Assembly: GCA_020726505.1 (NCBI GenBank)
Contig: JAHLEZ010000005.1
Location: 2,232,001-2,296,000 of the forward strand
Source: Leptodontidium sp. MPI-SDFR-AT-0119
Taxonomy: Eukaryota; Ascomycota; Leotiomycetes; Helotiales; Leptodontidiaceae
DNA length: 64,000 nucleotides
Reading direction: 5' to 3'
Shown here: positions 1 through 11,235 of the stretch, one piece after another
Position numbering within the stretch: the first letter of the stretch is position 1
Layout: each line of letters opens with the position of its first letter
Position numbers and translations under genes: made by a program
The notes under the pieces: generated by a model
Told to the model about the DNA's origin: nothing
Seen by the model: only the letters and a program-made list of their open reading frames with translations
Databases searched by the model: none

Positions 1-2189
1 TCAGCAAAGTTCCTTAATAGATAGACAATTCCTATGATGAAAATGCGATCCACATGTTCTGGTCTGAACCGGAAAATCTCAACAGCCCTGGGAAACGTGA
101 CTGCATCTTGCATACATTTGCAAGCATTTAAATTTTTTCAAACAAACAAACAAGACTTCTCCAAAGACACCAGTGCCTCGCCGCCTGCCCCCTTGCTGAT
201 TAGAAAACCCTAAGCGTCCGAATATACCGAACGGGATCACGTCAATGCTGACCCGGCCAGTCAAAGCTGACCAAAACACTGGAAGCGAGAAAATAAGCCT
301 CAGGATCACCATCAGCCCTGGTCTAGATCCCGGATTTCCTCTTTTAGGGCTCCTGGAAGTTCTTCGGTTATATTTCTCTGGCGATCGTAGGGTTGGACTA
401 GCTCTCAGCCTCCTCAAGATCGACAACAGACCCCCCTCACTAAGCACGGCTTAGCTCGTCTGATACAGTCCAGTCAAGCCTTGTACCTGATCGCAGGTAT
501 GAATACGAGGTCACAACGCAAACTAGAGCCTTCTAACAGGACCCAAAAGCAAATTCCTGCATCGAACCATTGTTTTGGCGCTTTACTTCGACAACAATTG
601 GATAATACGAATTCGGGTAGGACTCTGACCTCAGCGTCCAAGCTTATGTTCTGGGGGGGTTGGCGAGATACTTGTGTGATACTCGAGCTATTGATTTGGG
701 GGAATTCCGCCCGCTCGAATGGTTGGTCCCTAAAGCACTAGAAATGGCCCTAATTTAGCGGACTAATATGTCTCACAGCACACTTCTCAACACCCTTCTG
801 ACAGCAGGGCAGCAGTAACGTCATGTGCCAGTTTTTAACTCCCTGAATTTCCTCGAGTCGAGAGTGATATACATGTAATTCCGTAAATGTGCTTGTTTCC
901 GAACTGGAGTTCGGAGAAAACACTCTGAAGTCCCCGCAAAGGTTTCAGTCGGAATATTTTTAACCACTTGCACATCCACTAATGCACGCCACCGCACGCG
1001 GCTCGTCAAGCGAATCCTCGTGAAGATAAGATGAAGTGGACGGTCAAGATAACGGATCCTTTTTGGGTGAGAAGCTTTATTGCTGGCCGCACAAGTCATG
1101 CAAGCTTTCAGAGCAAGCTACTTGTTATGCATCTCTAGCTGCAGGAGTACAGTACGACCAATCATTCTCAGTATCCAGCCTTGACGCCCATGATCAGATT
1201 TCAGCTTCCATCTGTCAAGTGAGTTGTCGCCTCCAAGTTCAGCCTCCTCAAGAAACTTTGACAGTTTTGTCCCGAGTTAACCGAAGAGTTTGCCCTAAAC
1301 CTCACAGGCTAGCAGTGCATATTCCCTATTAAAATAGCATGATCCTTCAATGCACAAGCAACTCTCTAATACACCCCTTTCTGCATAAGCTAGTCCTGCC
1401 ACGAAGGACAGCTCACTCAGTTTTCTTAGTTTTGCCACGAGGGCAAGACTTGAGCGAGCCACGGACAGACTCAAGGAGCCGGCAACTCCAAGACCATTTT
1501 TAGAAACGAGACTTGAAAGATATAGATTAGAAATCCGAGCTCTAGGTGCTTGGCGGTGAAGACCCCTAGGATCTCCACGAGCATTTCTGCGAAGCAAACA
1601 AGCTTTCATCTGATCTACTTGACGTGGGCCACATCCAGACAGACATGCATGAGTTGCCCCGCTCAGCTCTCAATGATACGTGGCAAGCTTTTCTTCAGCC
1701 GCATCGGCAGTTCCTTCATCCTTCAACGTGATAGTCTAGTCAGCGCTGCCCCAGGCATCGCCGAGAAGGAACTGTGGGTCTGGACGCTCCCAGACACAGT
1801 CACGTCGCTTCATTTCACCCTGACTTATCGCACTTAGTGACGGTGTTCATAGAGGGAAGACATCATCGCTTAGAAATACTAACCCGGGTGCCAGGAGACC
1901 AGGTGTGTTGGGTGACTAGAATGGACTAGTGGAGCTTCTGGAAATAACACTCAGAAATCGTGTGGAGAGTTCACGCTGAGCGAAGGGTAGTAGAGCCAAT
2001 TTTCAGCGAATCATATCTTCAGCGAAGCTTGCTGGGGAACCCGCAAATTCCAACGTCAGATAGAACGGTATCATAATTCACGTATGATGTTTTCACGTAA
2101 TAGAAGTCCACAGTTCCGAATAAAACTTCCACACTCACAATCCTACAATACGGTCTTCCATTCATTCTTCCATAACCACCCCCAGCAAA
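1..2189. other. Intergenic, no gene recognised
   Basis: Only short overlapping frames are present, none with a recognisable domain, a convincing start or a splice pattern. I see no tRNA-like hairpin and no obvious tandem repeat. It lies 3' of the convergent DUF8021 gene, so its last part is probably that gene's 3' flank. Confidence 0.5.
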
Positions 2190-2969
2190 TCACTTCCGCT
2201 GCACCGTAATGGTATGCACGAACCGTATCTTCCCCTTCTCAATTCGGAACTCATGACTATCAGGCAACCCAGTCTTGCCTCCAAAGTTCAAGAAGATATC
2301 CACCGAACCTACAGTCTCATCAATGACATATCGGCGATTGGTCAGATCAAGACCGCTGGGAACGCCCACATTGCAGGAATCGCTCGGCTGGCCTTTGCCG
2401 GTATATGAGCCGCCTTCGAGACGAGCACATGGTGCACCCCACGGAACGACTGTCTTCTTGTCGAGGAAGAGGTTCAGGTAAGCGTCTCCTGCTGCTTGGA
2501 TGACTGCTCGCGTATCTCTGCTCTCGACTGGGATGACTCCCCAGTCCTCTCTTGAAGTGTAGTACAGCGTCCCTGTCGCGTTGAAGAGCCAATCGCCAGT
2601 TGTAGTAACTAGAGTCCTGACATTAGAGATCTTGCCGTCGGTCAAGTGCATCTGCGTGCCGATGACATATGGCTTTTTCGTATCGGCTACGACGACCTCG
2701 GTGTAGGTTGCGCATGCCGTGGTGTCGTAGTAGCTTCTGTTGTGGTCTATCTTCAAAGCTTGAGATTGGATCCCAGAGGCAATGACTGCCGTCTTACCGT
2801 TCTCGACATATTCGATGGTGCCGGTGAGAGGTTTGCCGTTGCTCTGGGCAGTGAGGTAGGTATCAGTTGCTTCTTTCAAGAGTGCTTGAGTGCAGTCCAC
2901 GGCAGCAGGTGCGGCAAGGGCTGTGGTGGAGAGCGAAAGCCAAACAGCGAGAAGAACTGAGTGTAGCAT
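2190..2969 (-). CDS. Secreted DUF8021-type protein
   Basis: Intronless frame of 259 residues. The frame stays open 60 codons further upstream, but the Met at 2969 is chosen because it is followed directly by a classic signal peptide (MLHSVLLAVWLSLSTTALA) with a likely cleavage after ALA, before the first Cys. The body is a compact alpha/beta-looking domain with paired Cys residues (VDCTQ, TACATY, APCARLEGG, DSCNVG) and the repeated pattern TxDxFxNxGG near the end. This matches the DUF8021 proteins widespread in Pezizomycotina, often secreted, of unknown biochemical function. The short C-terminal tail ends in ITVQRK. Family assignment is from memory of the motif pattern; no function is claimed. 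Confidence 0.8.
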   Translation of the reverse strand: MLHSVLLAVWLSLSTTALAAPAAVDCTQALLKEATDTYLTAQSNGKPLTGTIEYVENGKTAVIASGIQSQALKIDHNRSYYDTTACATYTEVVVADTKKPYVIGTQMHLTDGKISNVRTLVTTTGDWLFNATGTLYYTSREDWGVIPVESRDTRAVIQAAGDAYLNLFLDKKTVVPWGAPCARLEGGSYTGKGQPSDSCNVGVPSGLDLTNRRYVIDETVGSVDIFLNFGGKTGLPDSHEFRIEKGKIRFVHTITVQRK

Positions 2970-3664
2970 TTTCGCAAAGCGCCTCAAAAGTACCGCGGTA
3001 GAGGTAGCAAGAGTTTCAAGTCTTAGGGGGATGCCGTATCCTGTCCAAGAGGGAAAGCAAGCAATTTGCTTGGAGAGGAAGGACCTATATAGTCTGATGA
3101 TACCTACATGTCGGCAGTGGAATAAGTAGGAAAACCCCACATTTGCCACATTTTCCTATTTATATTGTTTAGGCATCGAGGCGAAGGATAATGAGAACAA
3201 GATGGATGATATGCTGTCTGTGGTCTCGATCGAACCCTTGCGTGTAGTAAACATGACCGTTGTCGACATTTCTTGCCCAATACCCGCCAGCCGCCTTTGG
3301 GAAAACATAAATGAGATTGACAAGCATTTCAAACCCGCGCAGGTACAGCTCTGTTATTGGTCGGAGAGAATCAAGAAAGGGGGATGCGGGGATCGGCAGT
3401 TGCGAGACTCAGGGGTAAATCGGGAATTTGGGATTAGCCGAGATCACTATCAACATCATTGCCAAGCCAAATATTGCACGCAAAAACCCATGTTTGGATT
3501 CCCGTGTCCTTCGAAATCCATCCAACGGCTGGATACTGACGCTGAATCGTACCAGGTATTAATTTGTTGTGAGCTTAGGGCACCACGAGCAACCATAGAA
3601 GTAGCCCCAGTCCCAAATTCTAGACAGATCCTCTTTCAAACAGACTTGAGTTCGGGAGCAGATA
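2970..3664. other. Intergenic, no supported gene
   Basis: A plus-strand frame at 3202-3675 starts with ATG but has no recognisable domain and runs antisense into the end of the next locus. The 2970-3180 part would be the promoter of the DUF8021 gene. Confidence 0.4.
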
Positions 3665-4270
3665 CTAGTTTCTGATTCGTTTCGAAGCCACTACCTCAGC
3701 AACAGGGAGAGATGTATCGTTGTTTTCATGCACCAAGGTCTTAATACTGGCCGGCTTCGTGATGTCGTCCGAGACATCGCTGAACGATCGCTTCATAGCT
3801 TTGATGTCGGTGACAGTGTCATCCGAATCACTGTCGTCCTCAGATAAGTCTTCAACCTTTCGATGAATCGGGAATGTCACAGTGAAGCCTCGACATATTG
3901 CATCGGCTTCCGCAATTTTACCCATTTGACTATCCAAAGCTTGCGCTCTAGAAGATCCTGCTTCTTCGGAATTCAAAAATCGAGCGATATAAGCGAGAAA
4001 GAGGACGCACAAGTCGACGATTGCTTTTTCGTAGTCCGGATCGAGACTCATACCAGACCATTGTTGATAGGTGCTCTCTAGAACGCTGTATCGTGCGATC
4101 AGGATCGCAATATCCGCGAAGTACCTCAATATGGTCGTGTAGTTTTCAAGATCATCTTTCACAAACTGGCAAGACTGGAGTTTGTGATTAGCTTTGTTCG
4201 TTTTGTGTTGTGCATGTTTCGAGAAATACTTGCACAGCTTCACCAAAGCACACCCAAACCAAAGCCCCAA
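3665..4270 (-). pseudogene. Fragment resembling a fungal NLR/STAND N-terminal helical domain
   Basis: Open frame of about 200 codons with no ATG at its 5' end (the first codon is TTG), so it is either an internal exon or a fragment. Residues 40-110 (ILRYFADIAILIARYSVL..., then KAIVDLCVLFLAYIARFL) look like the all-helical segment found ahead of NACHT domains in fungal NLR-like proteins. The second half is acidic and low in complexity (DLSEDDSDSDD) followed by a basic tail (ASKRIRN). No NTPase or repeat domain follows. It sits just downstream of a decayed NLR-accessory-like gene on the same strand, so I read it as part of a degenerate locus. The function is unknown. Confidence 0.35.
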
Positions 4271-4298
4271 ATCTGAATTTCAGAGTCTCTATCATAAT

Positions 4299-6091
4299 CT
4301 AAGCGATTGCGGCGATCTGAGACACCAAACCGAGAAGTGATTCTGCGTTTGGAGTTTCCGATGAAGCTTGTTTAGCTACGCGATGGAGATGGGCAAGCAT
4401 TTTCTCCATAGCTGTCTTGTTGCATTCGTCACCTTTGAATCTAAAGATTCGGCTACATTAAAGCGAGTGGTGCGCTTCAATGCTGCTGTCAGGCACTCGG
4501 CGGCACCATGGTCTTCCTCGTCAAGCTTACGAAGCGCCTTCCACCAAAGTTGCGTGGCTTCGTCCGGTGGGGTTGTTCTGGCTTGCGTGGATATTTGTGT
4601 TCGGTAAGACTGCAGTTGTGAAATGGCCGATCCCTCATGACGTTGCTTCCAGCGTTGGTCGAGATGCTTGCTGCTCCGGGTTCGCTGCAAATTCACGGAT
4701 TTGTTGTGCTCGGCGGTATGATGGGCCTGCATTAGAAGCTCTTGTGGAGGACTGGTCTGTGTGCGGTCCTGGTACGCTGGGCCAGTAATTTCATCGCGGG
4801 GTCGTTGGATGTTACTAAAGTCTTTGAGACGCATCTCGGCTTGCTCTGGCGCCAGCGTGATCATAGGAAGGGTCGTTGCTCCGCCTGGAATTCCCATGAG
4901 GCTTGGTTGGACTGTTTGTGGTTGGGGATGGACAGAGCCAAAATGGCCAGGATTGTTGATGTAGACTATGTCGCCGTGGTGGGCTACCGTCAATGACGCG
5001 CTTGCATCATGCGACGACGGCCCCATGCTTCGTTGGGGTTGTCGCATCCACTGCGGAGGTTGTTCTTGCCGCTGCGACGCCATGTTCATGTGCAATTGCT
5101 GTTGTGTTTGCTGTCTTTGTACTTGATCGAGAGCTTGCCGAGTCATTTCATCACTTGCTTCTGCGAGGTTTCCACTCGGAATTCTTCCTTGTAACTTGTC
5201 GTTCTCTTGAGCTGAAGAGTGTCCCTCTAGACTAGAGCCGGTCGAGATATTACTATTTGAGATTCTCATTGAGCTTTGACTCATAGGAACAATTGGGAAA
5301 GCGATGCCCGGCGGAGGCATTTGAGGGACGCCTTGACGCGCTTGGCTTGCAAGTGGCACTTTACGGGTCAATTGTGAATAGTGCAACTTCTGGGCTTTGA
5401 TTACAGCTCGAAGAGCTTCTGGTGGCAGGTTTGAATCATCTGAAACCCATTGCTTGAGCTCTTTCCATGTTGCAACCCATGATGGGACAGGCTGAGGTAA
5501 CATTCGATGGCGCTTGAGCGACAACGGTATTCTAACTTTATCAATTTCCGACAACCGTTCATCCGTCAAATCTGCGGTGCCTTGCTTGTTAGGACTTGTA
5601 TCATCTTCCTGACCCGCAGGACCAACATGATTGCAATAGGCTACTTTAGTTTCTCGCTTTCCAAATGGAGGCCATGAGGTTGGCGGCTGAGGATGCATCA
5701 GGGCTTTACCAGCTATGGGCTGGCCAGACAAGTATATGTAGGGGTCGCTTGAACCTAGATCTGGACTCTCAAGCTCATACGAAGGAGCGTATTGAGATAA
5801 CGGTGTCGTTGACAACAATTGTAGGTTGTATGTCTGGCTGGCTGGTGTAGATGCGGGATTTGCGACACTCAAAGTAGGTACTGGCAAAGAGTCTGCCCAA
5901 GCTTCGGCTTGCTCCTGAGTCATCTGGAAATGCGATAGAGCTGAGTCGACCACATCTTTTCTCCATTTTTGATATGGAGATAGTTGTGTCTCGGAAAAGG
6001 GTACAGTACATGTCTCGAAAACCTGGTGGAAAGTCCAGCCGTCCGATCGACGTTCAATCGACTTGGGCTCTCTATTGGTAAGAGACGGCAC
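4299..6091 (-). CDS. Gln-rich hypothetical protein, probably the 3' half of a decayed gene
   Basis: Long open frame rich in Gln, Pro and Ser, with QQ/QP tracts around the middle. Near the N-terminus is a helical stretch (FHQVFETCTV..., KWRKDVVDSALSHF), then a short W-rich motif (SWVATWKELKQWV followed by LHYSQL) that is reminiscent of fungal transcription cofactors but not diagnostic. The frame has no ATG at its start (GTG at 6091). I infer a 3' intron at 4441-4496 (GTGCCT...TTTAG), after which the reading continues KGDECNKTAMEKML and stops at 4299, giving a sensible helical C-terminus. The upstream exons (6094-6708) are broken, so this part may no longer be translated. Low-complexity composition limits any assignment. 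Confidence 0.35.
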
Positions 6092-6093
6092 TA

Positions 6094-6708
6094 TGGAAAG
6101 ACTGCATGGAATTCATCGCCGCTCGATTCTGCATGATCGAGTTAGGTCCCGGTAGTGCCATTGCTGACATGAAGACATTGCTGCTTTGAGGTTCGTTTGT
6201 CATGCCGGAGTCTGAGATTGATGCAAAGACAAGTGATGCAAGGCTGGGATTTCCGCGAGTTTCTTGCACCGGGAAAGTGTTGTCTGTTGGCAAAGCCCCA
6301 AAAGAGGTAGAGTCCTAGCTCCGTTGAAGCGTAAGACTCGAGGTCTCAGAAACAGAGGGCTCGGGAACCTGCTTCATAGATATGCCAGCAAGTTTCCTCC
6401 TCGTCTCTTCCATATCCCACATCGTCTGTTCAGCAACCCTCTCATCGTTCTGGCCGTCCAACAAACTCGCATTAGGCACTCCCAAAGCATCCATCATATG
6501 ATCCGCTTTCAAAGCACTCAGTAAGCTCAAAATTCCCATCAAACTCAATTTTAAATCCCTCAATCTCGTCAACAACTTCATGATCTCCTTCTCTTTGTAC
6601 AGCCATCTGACTCTCGCCTACTTCATAGAGAGTTTTGGAGATGGCGTAGACTGTTCCAGCTAGTTGCACCACGCTCGCTATGGAGCCGACGACCTCGAGG
6701 CCAGACAT
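6094..6708 (-). pseudogene. Broken fungal NLR-type N-terminal domain
   Basis: The ATG at 6708 opens MSGLEVVGSIASVVQLAGTV, the hallmark start of the N-terminal helical domain found in many fungal NLR-like, ankyrin and HET-associated proteins. After about 35 residues (YEVGES) the sequence joins, out of frame, to VRWLYKEKEIMKLL, a block that in relatives lies many residues further on. The family's middle segment is therefore missing and the frame is lost at about 6612-6620. In the second frame the protein continues to LTLQRS and meets a TAG at 6315-6317, although the same frame stays open for another 73 codons (GALPTDNTFPVQETR to 6072). An internal deletion plus a nonsense codon indicate a pseudogene. 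The Gln-rich frame at 4299-6091 is probably its former 3' part. Confidence 0.65.
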
Positions 6709-7497
6709 CTTTTGTGAAGCTTCAGCCTTCAGCCGAATTCGTTCGAAGAGAGTTTCGATGCCAGGCTGGGCTGGTAATTTGGACCACGGGACACCATTCC
6801 AACTCTGTTGCGTCTGTTGTAAAAGCGCTCTGGGGTTTATGTATAAGTTTGTTGTCCACGAACCCCTTTTAGCCCGGATTTTTTTTGACCCCCTCCCGTT
6901 TTAGCTCGAAATTTTTGGAACCTCGCATTTAGTACAGAATTTTTGGTCTCGTCTACTTTTTATTTTTTATTTTTTTTAGTTCAGGATTACTACCCTTCCC
7001 TTCTCCCTACCTACCCACCAATGGTCGCAGAGGTCGTGATTCAAGATATATCTAGGCGATGCTTTTCTATCCATTTAGATCGTTTTCAATCCTTGATGAA
7101 GCATATTCAACGCTTAAGGTTTGGTTTGGAGATATGTAGGAAAATCAACCGACCGAACATGGTCCAACCTATGGCCGAAAAGATCAGAAGGAGGCCGAGT
7201 TCTGAGCTGAAAGTGTTGTGGCTCGTCTGGCAATGCTAACCTAATGAGGATCTCATGTGCTATTGTTGAGCTCTATGGATGTTAAATGCCCAGGCACTTA
7301 AGACAGCTGTAAGTTGTACAATACATGGTAAATAGAAGCGTCAAGGGGTGGTTGAATTTCTCTGAAATGAGACTGCGCTCATTCATTCATGTCTTAAATA
7401 GCTCATTGCTGGTGAGAGGCGATACTTAAAGCTTCGGAAGGAAAATCCGACCAGAAGCTGAAGGAACATCCAAATATATATAACGTTAGATCGTACC
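6709..7497. other. Intergenic, T-rich, no gene
   Basis: Contains a T-rich stretch (about 6955-6980) and short frames without recognisable content. No repeat unit or RNA gene was seen. It would include the promoter of the decayed gene to the left and the 3' flank of the C45 gene to the right. Confidence 0.4.
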
Positions 7498-8597
7498 TCA
7501 AGGACTTAGTATCAATTTCTCGACAGGCGCCACCGGTCTCCCCATCGACACCTTCGCTGTCTTCGCCTCCAAATCCATCACAATACTAAACAATGTCGCC
7601 AAACTCCCTTTGACCTCAGTCTCACTTCTACAAATAGACGCACCACAGCCCACTTTCTCATCAAGAAGTAACCGCTCCACAGTTTCCACACTTACACCCT
7701 TCTCTTTCACCCCATCGAGGAGTTCGCCAATACGTTCCAGTCTGAATCTGGTATCAGGCAACCAATCTTCGGCCTCGATGACGGTCTCTTTGTGCTGGAC
7801 AATCATATGATTGGTATGCGTGACAATCCCATCAGCATTCATCTCCAACTTGACAATATCCTCGTTCGTACATTCGAGACCTGTTCCACCTGTAGCATCC
7901 GCAACGAGGATATGGCATGAGCTCGCTACCCCAGAAGCTTCAAGTGTTGAGATAGCTGCCGCTCGAGACGAGGATTCCATAACCGTTCTCAGCGCGAGAT
8001 GACAAGGAAGACTAGTGAAAGAGACACCCTTCGCTTTCAGAGCATTGAGTGTACACCCCACACCTTTGGAGTTCAGGCCGATCTTCCCGATGATGCCTGC
8101 TTCGGTGATCATTTCAATACTAAGTCTATCTTCCTTCTTGATCTTGAGACAGACCATATTCGGCAATTGACTAGAAGGCAAATCAGCATGAGAATTCATT
8201 TTTGACTTATGGTCATAGGGGTCACTTACTCGTTATTCCAGTCCCAATTCTGCGCCAACACACTCCCACTCTCCCCCTTCCACGACAAAGCCGTACACCC
8301 ATCACTGAACGCCCCAAACGCAATTTCCGTCCTCACATTCAGTGCAAGTATATCTTCATACTTCACTCCCGCACCTTCAGCCACGCCTTCCATCTCAGAG
8401 ACATACTGTGGCCAGTTTTCTGAGAGGTACGGTTGATATTTCAAGGCGAGTTGGGTTACGGCTGGCCAGTCTAGCTTGGAGAGTTTGAGGAAGAGAGACG
8501 CGTAGAATGTTATTGAGCGGCTGATTTCTAGGGAGGCTGTCTTGCCGTGTTGGAGGCCGATTGAGTGCGGGCTGCCGGTACATTTTATTTGAAGCAT
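7498..8597 (-). CDS. Peptidase C45 / isopenicillin N acyltransferase-like protein
   Basis: Two exons, 8597-8230 and 8170-7498, joined across a 59-bp intron (GTAAGT...CTAG), give 346 residues, the normal size for the family. The start MLQIKCTGSPHSIGLQHGKT is typical. The self-processing nucleophile is in the motif DGCTALSW (Gly-Cys-Thr), followed by AQNWDWN, which leads across the intron to the conserved leucine-rich strand. These are Ntn-hydrolase fold proteins made as a precursor cleaved at Gly|Cys. The best-known member is acyl-CoA:6-aminopenicillanate acyltransferase of penicillin producers. No ACV synthetase or isopenicillin N synthase lies nearby, so a penicillin role is not supported; the substrate is unknown. 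Divergent from the GNAT gene. Confidence 0.88.
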
Positions 8598-9118
8598 GGT
8601 CGCGGGAGTGATGATGTTGATGATAGGTGCAAAGTTCTGAGGCTTTCGAGGTATAAATATACAAACCCGGGAAGCAAATATACCGAGGCTTAGAAATTGG
8701 AGATCCAACACAAAGGAAGTTGAAACAAACTTGCACCAACTTGAGAGACGCTCATCTAGTGTCAACCCCACTTTTGGATTTGCGATCCTAGCCCATCTCC
8801 CACTTTCGTCATCTGGCAATAGCTTAGAGTTGAGGCTCCTGTCGAGAAAACTATCTTGGAGAACTGTGGATTAATCTACAATTCGTAAGCAAGTCTCGAA
8901 AAGAGGGAAAGCTTGAGGTATGCCGTCATGTGAAAATGCAAGCCTGCTTCAAACTGCTGCACGCATGAGTCGATATGAGTTGGGAGAACTCACAAAAAGT
9001 AAGAACAAGGCCTATATAAGGGAGTTACCATAACCGGTTCTTACATTCTTAGTCTCGTAAAGAGGGAAATTTCTTTTCCTAGACGCTATCCATCCAATCC
9101 GGCTCTTCTCCCTTCAAG
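8598..9118. promoter_or_regulatory. Shared divergent promoter region (C45 / GNAT)
   Basis: 521 bp between two divergent start codons. No defined regulatory site was recognised. The stretch 9010-9060 with a TATATAAG-like box lies about 100 bp ahead of the GNAT start and could be its core promoter. Confidence 0.35.
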
Positions 9119-9866
9119 ATGTCAACAAACCCAACACTCAAAATCCTCTTCCAACCCCCAATCCCCCTCTCAATCCTAGAAACCTACAACCTGCGTCTTC
9201 CGGCCACCTCCCAATCGCCCTCCGTCCCACAAACATTCCTCGATTCTCTCACCGTCCGCGCTACAGTCTTCGTCAACGAGCAGAACGCCATTCCGCTACA
9301 CCACCACATAGACAGAGACGACGCCCGATCATGCTGCATGGCCCTCTATTCCCCACGAACCAGAACCAAAATTAGACCAGGAAGCCCGTCTAGTGCTTGT
9401 GGGAACCATCCGCTTGGTTCCCTCACCGCATCATCCGCATCCGACTGAGGGAGCCAGGTATGAAGCTCCAAGCGAGGACGTCCCTAATGTATCTGCGAAA
9501 GAATTGTTCTCCGCGCCGCTCCCAGAGCATGTCGTTGATCGATCAACGGATTTACATGATGGCGTGGAGCCGTATGTGAAGTTAGGGCGATTGTGTGTGG
9601 TGAAGGAGTTTCGCGGGAGGGGGTATGCTGTTTTGTTGGTGCAAAGGATGCTGCAATGGGTGGTTGCGAATCCGGATTTTGCTTGTGCGGGAGATGGGAG
9701 GGAGTGGAAAGGTTTGGTGGGTATTCATGCCAATGCGGATGTAGTTGGGACTTGGAAGAGGTATGGGTTTGTGGTTGATGAGGGGATGGGAAGTTGGTTT
9801 GAGGGCAGTATGAGACATGTTGGCATGTTTTTGAGGTTGGACTTGGATGGCGTCAATGGGAGATGA
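9119..9866 (+). pseudogene. GNAT-family N-acetyltransferase with a +1 frame break
   Basis: The first frame from ATG 9119 reads through TVRATVFVNEQNAIPLHHHIDRDDARS, the N-terminal half of a Gcn5-related acetyltransferase. The second half is in another frame and continues without a stop: LVLVGTIRLVP, then LGRLCVVKEFRGRGYAVLLVQRML (the acetyl-CoA pyrophosphate loop R/Q-x-x-G-R/Y-G) and WKRYGFVVDEG, ending at 9866. The switch must occur between about 9345 and 9392 and needs one extra base. No GT donor lies between the conserved DDARS block and the second frame, so an intron is unlikely. It may be a recent inactivating indel, a sequencing error or a true recoding site. Substrate unknown. Intact length would be about 250 residues. 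Confidence 0.75.
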
Positions 9867-10185
9867 GGATGGGGGTGTAACCGTTTTATTGCTCTGTTGT
9901 GTATACCTAGCCTGCGTCCGAAGACTCTACGCAGCAAGATGGCCTGGGCTGGGCTCATAGCATTAGCTGCTATGACATTCTCCCCACAGTGTAGCGTTGA
10001 CCAGAAGTCTTGCCGTGCCATGCTACGAGCGAAGCTTTCCTGGTCTCTGCAACTCTCGAATCGAGAACAGAGTTCTTCTGTCACTCCAACCCGCCAGACT
10101 TGCTAGGCAGCGCTTCAAACTCTGCTATTGACGCAAAGGTATCAAAGCATTCCTAAATTGTTCAAATTCCACCGAAACTCCTTCT
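9867..10185. other. Convergent 3' intergenic region
   Basis: 319 bp between the 3' ends of the GNAT and Fta1 genes. No gene, repeat or RNA was recognised. Confidence 0.4.
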
Positions 10186-11235
10186 TCAACCAGCTGACAA
10201 CGATCCACTTGCTGCATGTCCCATAAATCCATTGACAAGCCGACGAGTAGCTGCACCACGAGAAGACCCTTCATCAACAGCCCCCGTCAGATGGGTCAAC
10301 TTGACTTTGCCCTCCGCACCAAGGACAAAAGCACCACAAGCAATCCTCACAATCCTGACCTTTTCATGTCGTAAATCCAGCGCTAGGTGCCCCTTGATAT
10401 AAGTTGCCAAAGCATCAAAGAACGGAGAATCGCTACTCTCTTGCCGTCCAATCGTCTTTCCCCTTGCTACCATTCGTGGGAGATCTTCTCTGGCGATATT
10501 GATATCAATCGTCTTCAAAGCCGCAGATGCACCTGGGATATCAAACCCGACAACCACCAGCGTCTCCTTGATCGTATTCCTCAACACCCTACTTCTTTCA
10601 ATCATATCCAGCTCCTCCCCGTCCTCGCCCATCGATACATCAGCAACGTATCTCTCAAAAGCATCCGTAAGGTATTTACTCGAAAACTGCAGCGCCGAAA
10701 CACGATTATCGAACGTCTCGACCAGGAAATTCGCGAACGCCTCCCGCAGAGACCCAGGCATCCTCGATAGCAGCAGCGGGAAGTGCTGGAATCCATCTGT
10801 CTCCTTCCTGACCGTGACCATGGAAGCATCTGTGTAATCGCCCCGCTCGTCCCGTAGCAGTATCGCCTTGTATGCCATCTTCTCGTATGTGACCGTGACC
10901 ATCATCCCTCTGCAGGCAGCCAAGCTTATAATTGTATCGTCGTTCGCCAGCTCCGTTTCATCTTCTGCGCTCCAGGTCTCTTCCTCGGGAAGTAGTCGCC
11001 ATGTTACTGTCTGTAGAGCGCCGACGCGTGCGAGTGCATCATCTTCTTGTCCTAGGCCAACTCGCACACCTCGCAGAACTTCTCCGGCCAGTATGTCGCG
11101 GAACTGCCTCGCCAGTTCTCGTAGCCTCGAGTTGCTGAGTGGCTCATTGCTGCCAGTATAGAGGGGAGATAGTCGATGGAGGGAGAAGGTCGTGTTGTAG
11201 AGGGGATAGACCTGACTTGGGTCTTGAGACGCCAT
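10186..11235 (-). CDS. fta1: Kinetochore subunit Fta1 / CENP-L-like
   Basis: Intronless, 349 residues from the ATG at 11235. The N-terminus (PLYNTTFSLHRLSPLY) is the signature I associate with Fta1, the ascomycete CENP-L orthologue of the Sim4/CCAN inner kinetochore complex. The middle has the expected alternating strands (TWRLLPEEE, GMMVTVTYEKMAYKAILL), followed by LPLLLSRMPGSLREAFANFL and a C-terminal part with the strand VVVGFDIPGASAALKTIDI, DLRHEKVRIVRIACGAFVLG. Fta1 with Fta7/Mis15-type partners links CENP-A chromatin to the outer kinetochore, acting at centromeres in the nucleus. The assignment rests on motif memory, not a search. Nothing unusual was seen. Confidence 0.75.
   Translation of the reverse strand: MASQDPSQVYPLYNTTFSLHRLSPLYTGSNEPLSNSRLRELARQFRDILAGEVLRGVRVGLGQEDDALARVGALQTVTWRLLPEEETWSAEDETELANDDTIISLAACRGMMVTVTYEKMAYKAILLRDERGDYTDASMVTVRKETDGFQHFPLLLSRMPGSLREAFANFLVETFDNRVSALQFSSKYLTDAFERYVADVSMGEDGEELDMIERSRVLRNTIKETLVVVGFDIPGASAALKTIDINIAREDLPRMVARGKTIGRQESSDSPFFDALATYIKGHLALDLRHEKVRIVRIACGAFVLGAEGKVKLTHLTGAVDEGSSRGAATRRLVNGFMGHAASGSLSAG

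Noticed and set aside
3202..3675. 157-codon plus-strand frame with ATG
   Set aside because: No recognisable domain, no splice partner, and unusual composition; not distinguishable from chance.
7498..8597. Part of a penicillin-type cluster
   Set aside because: The C45 protein is similar to isopenicillin N acyltransferase, but no ACV synthetase or isopenicillin N synthase is present nearby, and C45 relatives are common in fungi that make no penicillin.
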